From Chloroflexota bacterium (GTDB taxonomy: Bacteria > Desulfobacterota > Desulfuromonadia > Desulfuromonadales > Geopsychrobacteraceae), in contig JADFVC010000169.1 of the NCBI GenBank assembly GCA_015222355.1, positions 1-8,626 of the forward strand: a stretch of DNA of 8,626 nucleotides. The letters are read 5' to 3'. The position numbers and the translations under genes are program-made. Below the pieces are notes generated by a model. The model was not told where the DNA came from. It did no database searches and saw only the letters and a program-made list of their open reading frames with translations. Positions 1 through 6,074 of the stretch are shown one piece after another (position 1 is the stretch's first letter; each line of letters starts with the position of its first letter).

Positions 1-85
1 ACAGTCAAGCCCCAGGGATGGGTTCATGCGGCCCTTGGAATGGGCGGCACCAGACCATCAGCACCCGTTCTGAATAGTTACGATT
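1..85 (-). other. Unassigned left edge, possible start of another gene
   Basis: This is the stretch beyond the cobU stop codon. On the minus strand an ATG at 27-25 is preceded by AAGGG (36-32) with 4 nt spacing and stays open to the window edge, giving MNPSLGLDC. It could be the first codons of a gene downstream of cobU, for example another cobalamin-salvage gene, but nine residues are not enough to name it. The plus strand is also open in one frame to a stop at 97-99, so a convergent gene end cannot be excluded. I see no cobalamin-riboswitch signature here. Confidence 0.25.
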
Positions 86-607
86 TTATTTCAATCTGAC
101 CGGCAACCCTGCAACCATCAGCCAAGCTTCATCGCTGGCAGCAGCCAGCCTTTGATTGACAATTCCTGCCAGATCACGGAACTTCCGGGCCAAGCGATTC
201 TCCGGAACTATCCCGCCACCCAGCTCATTGGAAACCAGGTAGAGCGGTTCTTCCAACTGCCAAGCCAGCTCGATCAGACGGTCAACCTCGGCCAGAACCG
301 GCCCCGGTTTTTCCGCAAAATGGAAGGACAGGTTCGCTAGCCAGAGCGTTACACAGTCGAGCAGCAAGGCCCCCTTTCCCGTTACGGCATCGGGCAACCT
401 GTCCACCAGCCAGAGGGGTTCTTCAAGCAGCTGCCAACGCTCTCCCCGAGACTCACGGTGCAGTTCGACCCGCGCGGCCATCTCCTCATCCTGAATCTGC
501 GCCGGGGCGATGTAGAGCAGATCTCCCGGTTGCTGTTCGGCCAACTGCTGCGCATAACGGCTTTTCCCGGAGCGTGCACCGCCGGTGACAAAGATCATTT
601 TCGCCAT
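86..607 (-). CDS. cobU: Bifunctional adenosylcobinamide kinase / adenosylcobinamide-phosphate guanylyltransferase
   Basis: CobU phosphorylates adenosylcobinamide and then transfers GMP from GTP, making adenosyl-GDP-cobinamide for nucleotide-loop assembly of vitamin B12 in the cytoplasm. The 173-aa product opens with a P-loop, GGARSGKS (residues 9-16). A His at about 50 in a LHRESRG context matches the region of the guanylylated histidine of this family. It also has LLLDCVTLWL (81-90, with a Walker-B-like Asp84) and the conserved block VSNELGGGIVPENRLARKFR (125-144). Length is slightly below the usual ~180 aa. The ATG at 607 has GGGAG six bases upstream; a second ATG three codons later is possible but worse placed. 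It lies 94 bp after engB on the same strand. A weak terminator-like structure and a small hairpin fill that gap, so it may be transcribed partly independently. No other B12 gene is visible in the window. Confidence 0.95.
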   Translation of the reverse strand: MAKMIFVTGGARSGKSRYAQQLAEQQPGDLLYIAPAQIQDEEMAARVELHRESRGERWQLLEEPLWLVDRLPDAVTGKGALLLDCVTLWLANLSFHFAEKPGPVLAEVDRLIELAWQLEEPLYLVSNELGGGIVPENRLARKFRDLAGIVNQRLAAASDEAWLMVAGLPVRLK

Positions 608-631
608 GGGACACTCCCGTCAGTATTCGAT

Positions 632-648
632 TCCCGGTCTTGCCGGGA
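632..648. other. Small perfect hairpin upstream of cobU
   Basis: TCCCGG, loop TCTTG, then CCGGGA forms a perfect 6-bp stem 25 nt before the cobU start. On the minus strand it is not followed by a T-run, so it is not a terminator for engB. On the plus strand only TTTT follows, after five other bases. It may be a 5'-UTR stem of the cobU transcript or have no function. Confidence 0.3.
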
Positions 649-678
649 GCCCCTTTTCAAAGTTGTGCAGAGGCGGAT

Positions 679-710
679 AAAAAAAGCAAACATACCGGTA
701 TTCAGTCCGC
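679..710 (-). terminator. Weak intrinsic-terminator candidate after engB
   Basis: Read on the minus strand, GCGGAC (710-705, inside the last engB codons) can pair with GTTTGC (691-686) using two G-U wobbles. An inner ATA-CCGG-TAT adds three pairs, and seven T's follow directly (685-679). The geometry fits a rho-independent terminator, but the wobble pairs and the TGA bulge make it weak. It probably causes partial termination between engB and cobU. Confidence 0.35.
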
Positions 711-1286
711 TAAGGCATCCTCTATACGCTCCCAGATCTCCTCCTTGCCTTCCCGCGTCGTCGCCGAAAACAGGCTGAAGGCATCCTTCGGCAAACCGGT
801 CGCCGCAGTAATCTGCCTGATATGCTTATCCCGCTGACTGCGGTTGATCTTGTCAATTTTAGTGATCACCGGGATGGTCGGCACTCCAAACCCTTCCAAC
901 CAATCGAGCAGCTGAAGATCTTCCTCACGCGGCACCCGGCGGATATCGAAGATAAATACCACCCCTTTGAGCGACTTCCGGACCTCAAGGTAAGTACAGA
1001 TCATCGGCCCCCAGGCTTTCTTCACCGCTAACGGCACCTTGGCAAAGCCATAACCGGGCAGATCAACCAGAGAAAAACTCCCGTTGACATTGAAAAAGTT
1101 GATCAACTGAGTGCGGCCCGGAGGCGAACAGGTCCGCACCAGGCTCTTCCGGTTCAGCAGCACGTTGATCAGCGAACTTTTGCCGACATTGCTACGCCCG
1201 GCAAAGGCAATCTCAGCGAACTCCAGCGGCGGATAGTTCCCCGGCCTGGTGGCGCTTTTAATAAATTCGGCAGAAGAAATCTTCAT
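702..1286 (-). CDS. engB: Ribosome-biogenesis GTPase EngB (YihA/YsxC family)
   Basis: A TRAFAC-class GTPase needed for late assembly of the 50S ribosomal subunit and, in many bacteria, for division. The product is 194 aa, typical for the family. Visible motifs are G1 GRSNVGKSS (30-38), the switch-I region ending PGRTQ (56-60), G3 DLPGYG (75-80), G4 TKIDK (142-146) and G5 SAT (174-176). I chose the ATG at 1286 because AAGGG lies 7 nt upstream. An in-frame GTG one codon earlier (1289) leaves only 4 nt of spacing. It is divergent from the ferritin gene and upstream of cobU. The minus strand has AT-rich TATATT (1310-1305) ahead of the gene that could serve as a -10 element, but no convincing -35 goes with it. 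Confidence 0.96.
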   Translation of the reverse strand: MKISSAEFIKSATRPGNYPPLEFAEIAFAGRSNVGKSSLINVLLNRKSLVRTCSPPGRTQLINFFNVNGSFSLVDLPGYGFAKVPLAVKKAWGPMICTYLEVRKSLKGVVFIFDIRRVPREEDLQLLDWLEGFGVPTIPVITKIDKINRSQRDKHIRQITAATGLPKDAFSLFSATTREGKEEIWERIEDALAD

Positions 1287-1341
1287 CACATTACCCTTTG
1301 CAGAAATATAATCTTTACACGTGAAGAATAAGCGAGAAGAG

Positions 1342-1359
1342 CGTTATTGACAATGAACG
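1342..1359. promoter_or_regulatory. Near-palindrome, possible operator
   Basis: CGTTATTG-A-CAATGAACG is a dyad, perfect except for one extra G in the right half. It covers a TTGACA hexamer at 1347-1352 that has no good -10 partner at 16-18 bp. It lies about 55 bp from the engB start and could bind a dimeric regulator. Evidence is symmetry only. Confidence 0.25.
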
Positions 1360-1422
1360 ATTTATTTCTCTCAGACAATTTTGCTGGTCTCGCAAAAAAG
1401 AATACGATGGCTAAGCAAAAAT

Positions 1423-1450
1423 TTTACAAATCACTATTCTTCGATATTAT
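1423..1450 (+). promoter_or_regulatory. Candidate sigma-70-type promoter for the ferritin gene
   Basis: TTTACA (1423-1428) and TATTAT (1445-1450) each differ by one base from the consensus -35 and -10 boxes and are 16 bp apart. Transcription would start near 1457, giving a leader of about 115 nt that contains the inverted repeat and mini-ORF described separately. This is a by-eye assignment. Confidence 0.4.
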
Positions 1451-1499
1451 TTCTACAACTTTCCATTACCATTACTATGCAGATTTTGTTTGCACTTCT

Positions 1500-1530
1500 C
1501 GAATAGAGGAGCACAATGGTCATCTATTCG
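1500..1530 (+). promoter_or_regulatory. Perfect 8-bp inverted repeat in the ferritin leader
   Basis: CGAATAGA (1500-1507) and TCTATTCG (1523-1530) are exact reverse complements separated by 15 nt. The half-site centres are 23 bp apart, about two helical turns, so the repeat could bind a dimeric repressor. Alternatively, as RNA it forms a hairpin whose left arm overlaps a Shine-Dalgarno sequence (AGAGGAG, 1505-1511). Confidence 0.4.
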
Positions 1531-1542
1531 CCGTTCAGATAG
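1516..1542 (+). CDS. Possible 8-codon leader peptide before ferritin
   Basis: ATG at 1516 is preceded by AGAGGAG (1505-1511) with 4 nt spacing and reads MVIYSPFR followed by TAG, 28 nt before the ferritin ATG. Nothing shows that it is translated, and the peptide has no run of a regulatory amino acid. Its interest is the strong ribosome binding site and its position within the inverted repeat. Confidence 0.25.
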   Translation: MVIYSPFR

Positions 1543-1570
1543 CTAATATTATTTACAGGAGTCTTATAAC

Positions 1571-2080
1571 ATGATCAGTGAAAAACTCGTTGATGCTCTC
1601 AACGGTCAGATTCAGTTTGAAATTCATTCGGGTCTGATTTACAAAGCGATGCAAGCATATTTTGAGGCAGAAGATCTACCCGGCATGGCCAACTGGATGA
1701 ATATCCAGTATCAGGAGGAGTTGGCACACGCAGAAAAAATGTTCGACTTTGTCTGCGAAGCGGGCGGGCGGGTCAAAATGCTGGCAATGGAAGAGCCCCG
1801 CAATGAATATTCTTCACCGCTGGAGGCCTTTGAGACCGCCCTGAGCCATGAACAGATCGTCACCACACGGATTAATGACCTGATGGATCTCGCCCAGCGG
1901 GAAAAAAATCATGCCGCGCAGATTTTCCTGCAGTGGTTCGTCACCGAACAGGTTGAAGAAGAGGCCAGTGTCGGCCAGGTCATTGCCCATTTAAAGCGGA
2001 TCCAGAGTGATGGTCGTGGCCTGATGATGATCGACCAGCAACTGGCAAATCGTTCCTTTACCCCAATTGCGGCGGAATGA
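1571..2080 (+). CDS. ftnA: Bacterial non-heme ferritin
   Basis: An iron-storage protein of the FtnA type that oxidises Fe(II) at a di-iron centre and stores it as a mineral inside a 24-subunit shell in the cytoplasm. The product is 169 aa, close to the E. coli protein (165 aa), and aligns without gaps over the core. All six usual ferroxidase residues are at matching positions: Glu17, Glu50, His53, Glu94, Gln127 and Glu130, in contexts such as QYQEELAHAE (46-55) and FLQWFVTEQVEEE (119-131). There is no sign of the bacterioferritin heme-methionine motif. The start is supported by AGGAG (1557-1561) 9 nt upstream. It is monocistronic, convergent with a histidine kinase, and preceded by a leader of possible regulatory interest. 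Iron-dependent control is expected from the family, but I see no clear Fur box. Confidence 0.95.
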   Translation: MISEKLVDALNGQIQFEIHSGLIYKAMQAYFEAEDLPGMANWMNIQYQEELAHAEKMFDFVCEAGGRVKMLAMEEPRNEYSSPLEAFETALSHEQIVTTRINDLMDLAQREKNHAAQIFLQWFVTEQVEEEASVGQVIAHLKRIQSDGRGLMMIDQQLANRSFTPIAAE

Positions 2081-2200
2081 CCTAATTCGTTCCCATCCGG
2101 CCGCTCCGGGTGGAAGCTGGCAGGTTTCCAAGTCGTAAACGTGGGACTTTTCGTCGTGGCAAGGAAATCAAGGGATTGTACTGAGCGGAAGTTTCGGCAG
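2081..2200. other. Noncoding gap downstream of ferritin with a GC hairpin
   Basis: There is no supportable gene here. CCATCCGG (2093-2100) can pair with CCGGGTGG (2106-2113) across a 5-nt loop with one wobble, 12 nt after the ferritin stop. Neither strand has a T-run after it, so it is more likely an mRNA 3' stabilising stem or chance structure than a terminator. Confidence 0.35.
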
Positions 2201-2235
2201 GTAAAAAGGCCTCGCAGCAATGCGGAGCCTTTTAC
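2201..2235. terminator. Bidirectional terminator between ferritin and kinase
   Basis: GTAAAAAGGC (2201-2210) pairs with GCCTTTTAC (2227-2235) with one bulged A. Inside it, GCA-GCAA-TGC closes a tetraloop, with a short mismatched middle. The A-run on one arm and the T-run on the other make it work in both directions, which suits the two convergent genes. It is 12 nt past the kinase stop and about 120 nt past the ferritin stop. Confidence 0.75.
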
Positions 2236-2246
2236 GTCATTTCAGC

Positions 2247-3707
2247 TTATTTTTCTGCTCCTGCCAGCTCAACGACAAAGGTCGCCCCTCCGCCAGGGGT
2301 TTGTTCAACCCAGGCATGGCCGTTGTAAACACGAGCTATTTTTGCCACAGTCGCCAAACCGATACCGGTCCCCGTTCTCCCATGACTGGAACGCCCCCGT
2401 TTGAACGGTTCGAAAATTTCCTCCCGCTCATCGGCCGGAATACCCGGTCCATGGTCAGCCACAACATAGCGGACACGATCAAGAAACCGTTGACCACTGA
2501 TTTCAATTCGCGGATCATGCTCTGCAGCATATTTGAGCGCATTGGCAAGCAGATTGCGCAACATATCACTCAGTAATGGTTCAGGAATCCGGATGTCCGG
2601 CAACTCGGTGATGCTGACCTTGGCTTGGCGCTCAACAATCTTATCTGCCAATTCAACCAGAACATCTTCGGCAACCTGCCCCATATCAACTGGATACGGA
2701 GGATTTTTCAACTGACCAACCCGTGCGAGAGTTAACAGATCTTCCAGCAAGGCCATCATTTTGGTCGCTGTCTTTTTGATCTCCCCCAGAGATTCCCGAC
2801 CGATCTCATCCAACTTTCCGGCATAACGCTCTTCCAGCAGTTCGGAAAAACCGATCAGCGGAGTCAAAGGGGAGCGCAGATCATGGGAAACTGTCGACAC
2901 AAAAGCATCCAGTTCGCGGTTGGCCCGCCGCAGCTGACGTTCCGCCTGCTTCCGCTCGGTAATGTCCCGGAAAACGCCAAGCTTATGCGTCGGCTTGTCG
3001 GCAACCGGGTAAGGTGAATGGATGATCTCGTAAGTGCGGGACGTTTCCCCCAAGGAGGCCTCTTGCTGGACAACCTCTCCGGCTAACACCTGCTCAAGCG
3101 GACAGTTGGGGCAGATTTCCTGTCTTTGGTGCAAAGCCTGATAACAAGGCTGCTCTTTGAACTCCCCCAGGCGCTCCTGCATGGCCCGGTTGATAAAGGT
3201 GATTTTATGGGTGGAGTCACAGATGTAAACCGGGTCGGCCATCCCGTCCAGCACCGAACGCAAGCCGGCCTTTTCCAGCTCCAGTTCCCGGGTCCGCTCT
3301 TCCACTGCCGAACGCAGGCTGGTTTCCAGTTCTTTCAGGCGGGTGATATCGACAAAGGCTTCGATACCACCGATCACCTCACCATCATGATTCCTGAGCA
3401 GATCGACATTCTTGGTCAACTCAATCCGACGGCCATCCCGGTGGCGCATTGAGCAATCGGTCCCGATGACCGGTTTTGGAACGTCTTCAGCGAAAAGCGC
3501 ACAGGTTTCGAGACAGGGGTGCCCTTCCAGGAAAAAACAGTGCCGACCAACAGCTTCAGCCGCAGAATAACCGGTAATCCGTTCTGCTCCGACATTCCAG
3601 TAAACAACCTGAGAGTCTTTATTAACCAGGAACAAGCCGGTCGGGATAGTCTGCAGCAGAGTCTCCAGCGGATACTCTGCCAGCAAACGGTGCAGTTCAG
3701 TCTTCAT
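2247..3707 (-). CDS. Soluble PAS-PAS sensor histidine kinase
   Basis: A two-component sensor kinase that autophosphorylates on His and would pass the phosphate to an unknown response regulator. The 486-aa protein has no signal peptide or membrane helix, so it should sense a cytoplasmic signal. Domain order is PAS1 (about 13-122), a coiled-coil linker (about 123-148), PAS2 (about 149-252), HisKA with the H-box STVSHDLRSP (His275), and an HATPase_c domain with N-box NLLANALKYA (Asn389), G1 DHGPGIP (418-424), F-box FEPFKRG (432-438) and G2 GTGIGLA (446-452). All catalytic motifs are intact. Each PAS carries three close cysteines: C57, C65 and C69 in the first, and C188, C199 and C202 in the second. 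This suggests a redox or metal signal, by inference. The ATG follows a GGGGGG ribosome binding site 4 nt away. It is an orphan: no receiver gene is adjacent, and its ligand is unknown. Confidence 0.93.
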   Translation of the reverse strand: MKTELHRLLAEYPLETLLQTIPTGLFLVNKDSQVVYWNVGAERITGYSAAEAVGRHCFFLEGHPCLETCALFAEDVPKPVIGTDCSMRHRDGRRIELTKNVDLLRNHDGEVIGGIEAFVDITRLKELETSLRSAVEERTRELELEKAGLRSVLDGMADPVYICDSTHKITFINRAMQERLGEFKEQPCYQALHQRQEICPNCPLEQVLAGEVVQQEASLGETSRTYEIIHSPYPVADKPTHKLGVFRDITERKQAERQLRRANRELDAFVSTVSHDLRSPLTPLIGFSELLEERYAGKLDEIGRESLGEIKKTATKMMALLEDLLTLARVGQLKNPPYPVDMGQVAEDVLVELADKIVERQAKVSITELPDIRIPEPLLSDMLRNLLANALKYAAEHDPRIEISGQRFLDRVRYVVADHGPGIPADEREEIFEPFKRGRSSHGRTGTGIGLATVAKIARVYNGHAWVEQTPGGGATFVVELAGAEK

Positions 3708-3750
3708 TCAGCCCCCCATAAAAGGCACCGCATAAGTGATAATCCAGCTG

Positions 3751-3780
3751 ACTATAACACTTGCCCATGGAGCACACCAA
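3751..3780 (-). promoter_or_regulatory. Candidate promoter for the histidine kinase
   Basis: On the minus strand TTGGTG (3780-3775) and TATAGT (3756-3751) are spaced 18 bp apart, and transcription would begin near 3744, about 37 nt before the kinase ATG. It lies in the 97-bp gap after comF, so the kinase could be transcribed apart from the upstream operon. I saw no clear terminator for comF in this gap. Confidence 0.35.
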
Positions 3781-3804
3781 TGCTTAAATCAATCCATTCC
3801 AATG

Positions 3805-4524
3805 TCAGCCGATCAGGGCTCGACCGAGGACCGCGACCTGAACCTCCGCGGCGCCCGCAGCGAGTAACGTCCTGCTACAGGCGACTGCCGTCGCCCCGGT
3901 GGTCAACACATCATCCACCAGCAAAATCCGCTCCCCGTCAAGTGTTCCTTTGACCTGAAAAGCCCGCTTCAGATTTCTCTCCCGCTCTCTGGCAGTGAGT
4001 TCCTGCTGGGCAGGAGTCTCGACCGTTTTCTGCAACAGGTCCCTGGCCAGGGGTAATTTTTTCAGACGAGCCAGTTCACGAGCCAGCAGGAGGGCCTGAT
4101 TATAGCTACGTTGTTGCAAACGCTTTCGGTGCAAGGGAACAGGGACGATCAGGGTCGCCGTGAGATCCACAATAGTCCGATTGAGCAGCTTTGCGAGCGG
4201 CCGGTCCAAACCGACTTTCTGGTTAAATTTGAATTGATGAATCGCTTCACGCAGCTGGTGCTGGTAAAGACCGAGAGGGTAAACCTTGGTAAAGGACGGG
4301 GGATTGACCGTACAGCGGCCGCAACGGTGAGAGCTATGGGACCCAGCCGGGTAGGGCAAAGCACAAACCGGACAGCGTGCTTCAGGAAGAGGCCGAAAAC
4401 CGCTCAGGCAATCGGCACAAAACGGCTCCGTCCATTTCTCCGGGAAGCTGCGCAGACACAGGGGACAGGCGGGCGGCAACAGCTGCTTTACAAACCAGAC
4501 GAGCCCCTGACACACCCCAGCCAT
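3805..4524 (-). CDS. comF: ComF-family phosphoribosyltransferase-like protein
   Basis: A member of the ComF/GntX family, linked to DNA uptake in naturally competent bacteria; in most others its role is unclear. The 239-aa protein starts with four Cys-x2-Cys pairs (C20/C23, C36/C39, C51/C54, C68/C71), indicating a double zinc-binding region. Next come the family motif LREAIHQFKF (91-100), VPVPLHRKR (127-135) with RSYNQA (139-144), and the PRPP-binding loop LLVDDVLTTGAT (201-212) of type I phosphoribosyltransferases. All are intact. The ATG at 4524 has a long AAGGGGGGG ribosome binding site just upstream. It lies 23 bp after gpmI and is probably the last gene of the operon. No other competence gene is in view, so a DNA-uptake role is not supported by context. 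Confidence 0.92.
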   Translation of the reverse strand: MAGVCQGLVWFVKQLLPPACPLCLRSFPEKWTEPFCADCLSGFRPLPEARCPVCALPYPAGSHSSHRCGRCTVNPPSFTKVYPLGLYQHQLREAIHQFKFNQKVGLDRPLAKLLNRTIVDLTATLIVPVPLHRKRLQQRSYNQALLLARELARLKKLPLARDLLQKTVETPAQQELTARERERNLKRAFQVKGTLDGERILLVDDVLTTGATAVACSRTLLAAGAAEVQVAVLGRALIG

Positions 4525-4547
4525 CGCCCCCCCTTATGACCCACAAT

Positions 4548-6074
4548 TCAGTCCATCAACAAAGATTGACCGGTCATGGCCGCAGGCACCGGAACAGCTA
4601 ACAGTTCGAGAATCGTCGGCGCCAGATCAGCGAGAATTCCGTTGCGCAGGTTGACATCTTTACGGCTCGGATCCACAAAAACCAGGGGGACCGGATTGCA
4701 GGTATGAGCGGTATGGACACCGCCGTCAGCTGAACTCATCTGTTCACAATTTCCATGATCAGCAGTAATCAGCAGCTGCCCGCCCGCCTGAACGACCGCT
4801 GCGACCACGCGTGCCAGGCAGGTATCGACCGTTTCAACCGCCTTGATAGCGGCATTCAAAACGCCCGTATGTCCAACCATATCCGGGTTGGCGAAATTAA
4901 GAATGATCAACTGGTAAGTCCCGGATTCAATCCTTTTGACCACCTCATCAGTGACCGCAAAAGCGCTCATCTCCGGCTTCAGATCATAGGTGGCAACATC
5001 CTGCGGGGACGGGATCAACACCCGATCTTCCCCCTCCCAGGCATGTTCTATGCCGCCATTAAAGAAGAAGGTCACATGTGCATACTTTTCTGTTTCAGCG
5101 ATCCTGAGCTGTTTAAGACCCGCCTTTGATACCACTTCGGCAAGGATATCCGGATAAGTTTCCGACCGGAAAGCAACCGGCAGGGCAAAGGTCTCATCGT
5201 ACTCGGTCAGGCAGACATAATCGATCAGTTGCGGAATCTTGTTGCGGTTGAAGCCGGAAAAACCGGTCTCGGTCAAGGCACGGGTTATCTCCCGGGCCCG
5301 GTCGGCGCGGAAATTAAAAAACAACACTCCATCACCATCATCAATGGTTCCGGCAGAGCCGATCACCCAAGGCTCAACAAACTCATCGGTTTGTTCCGCG
5401 GCATAGGCAGAAGAAATCGCTTCGGCCGAGTCGGCGGCCTGATGACCGATTCCTTCGGTCAACATCAGGTAGGCCTTTTCCACTCGCTCCCAGCGATTAT
5501 CACGATCCATGGCCCAGTAACGGCCGCTAACCGTGACAATTCGACCAAGACCGATGCCGGCAAGTTCATTTTCCAGTTGCTGCAAGTAGCCGGCACCGCT
5601 TTTCGGCGGCGTATCACGGCCATCCATGAAAGCATGGATGCAGACATCCTGGACGCCGATTTTCTTAGCCATGCGCACCAGCGCATAGAGATGGGTATTG
5701 TGGGAATGGACGCCTCCATCGGACAGCAGTCCGAGTAGATGCAGCTTGCCGCCGCTGACAACAAGTTTCCCACAAAGTTCGAGCAAGGCCGGATTCTTGA
5801 ACAAGCTGCCATCTTCAATGGCCAGGCTGATGCGCGTCAAATCCTGATAAACAATCCGCCCGGCACCGATATTCAAGTGCCCGACCTCGGAATTTCCCAT
5901 CTGCCCGTCCGGTAGCCCAACATTGCGACCGGAAGCCCCAAGTTGCCCGCTCGGCCAGTCACGCCGCAAGCTATCCATGGTCGGTGTTTTCGCCAGGCAA
6001 GCGGCATTGTCGTCGCAACGGTCACTGATCCCCCAGCCATCAAGAATGACCAGTGCCACCGGCCCTACGGTCAT
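4548..6074 (-). CDS. gpmI: 2,3-bisphosphoglycerate-independent phosphoglycerate mutase
   Basis: Interconverts 3- and 2-phosphoglycerate in glycolysis and gluconeogenesis, using two Mn ions and a phosphoserine intermediate. The 508-aa length is normal for the family. Catalytic and metal residues match the Bacillus enzyme: Asp12 in LVILDGWG, nucleophile Ser62 in [10 protein letters not shown] (57-66), His123, Asp154 in DGRDTPP, Arg185 and Arg191 in [10 protein letters not shown], Lys330 in [11 protein letters not shown], Asp398 and His402 in NPDMVGHTG, Asp439-His440 in TADHGN, and His457 in HTCNPVP. Its ATG (6074-6072) directly follows the TAA stop of the upstream lapB-like gene with no base between. 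Translation is therefore very likely coupled to that gene; I see no need for a separate promoter. It is followed by comF. Confidence 0.97.
   Translation of the reverse strand: MTVGPVALVILDGWGISDRCDDNAACLAKTPTMDSLRRDWPSGQLGASGRNVGLPDGQMGNSEVGHLNIGAGRIVYQDLTRISLAIEDGSLFKNPALLELCGKLVVSGGKLHLLGLLSDGGVHSHNTHLYALVRMAKKIGVQDVCIHAFMDGRDTPPKSGAGYLQQLENELAGIGLGRIVTVSGRYWAMDRDNRWERVEKAYLMLTEGIGHQAADSAEAISSAYAAEQTDEFVEPWVIGSAGTIDDGDGVLFFNFRADRAREITRALTETGFSGFNRNKIPQLIDYVCLTEYDETFALPVAFRSETYPDILAEVVSKAGLKQLRIAETEKYAHVTFFFNGGIEHAWEGEDRVLIPSPQDVATYDLKPEMSAFAVTDEVVKRIESGTYQLIILNFANPDMVGHTGVLNAAIKAVETVDTCLARVVAAVVQAGGQLLITADHGNCEQMSSADGGVHTAHTCNPVPLVFVDPSRKDVNLRNGILADLAPTILELLAVPVPAAMTGQSLLMD

Larger units (their letters stand above)
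1290..1570. other. AT-rich divergent intergenic region, engB / ferritin
   Basis: About 280 bp of clearly more AT-rich DNA than its surroundings separate the two divergent start codons. It holds a candidate ferritin promoter (1423-1450), a near-palindrome around 1342-1359, a perfect inverted repeat (1500-1530) and a possible mini-ORF (1516-1542). A longer frame opening at a TTG at 1347 and running into the ferritin start codon has no ribosome binding site and low-complexity content, and I do not regard it as a gene. No recognisable Fur or DtxR-type box was found by eye. Confidence 0.6.

Noticed and set aside
1..110. Cobalamin riboswitch near cobU
   Set aside because: The conserved B12-box sequence and the surrounding conserved loops are not present, and this stretch lies downstream of the cobU stop. 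The 5' gap of cobU (608-701) is too short for the aptamer.
1290..1570. Fur box upstream of ferritin
   Set aside because: I looked for a GATAATGATAATC-like dyad on both strands and found only loose AT-rich matches.
1347..1574. 75-codon plus-strand frame before ferritin
   Set aside because: It needs a TTG start with no Shine-Dalgarno, runs through the promoter region into the ferritin start codon, and has no family resemblance.
1571..2080. Bacterioferritin or Dps instead of ferritin
   Set aside because: The residue spacing matches FtnA exactly at all six ferroxidase positions, no heme-binding methionine motif is seen, and the N-terminus is not Dps-like.
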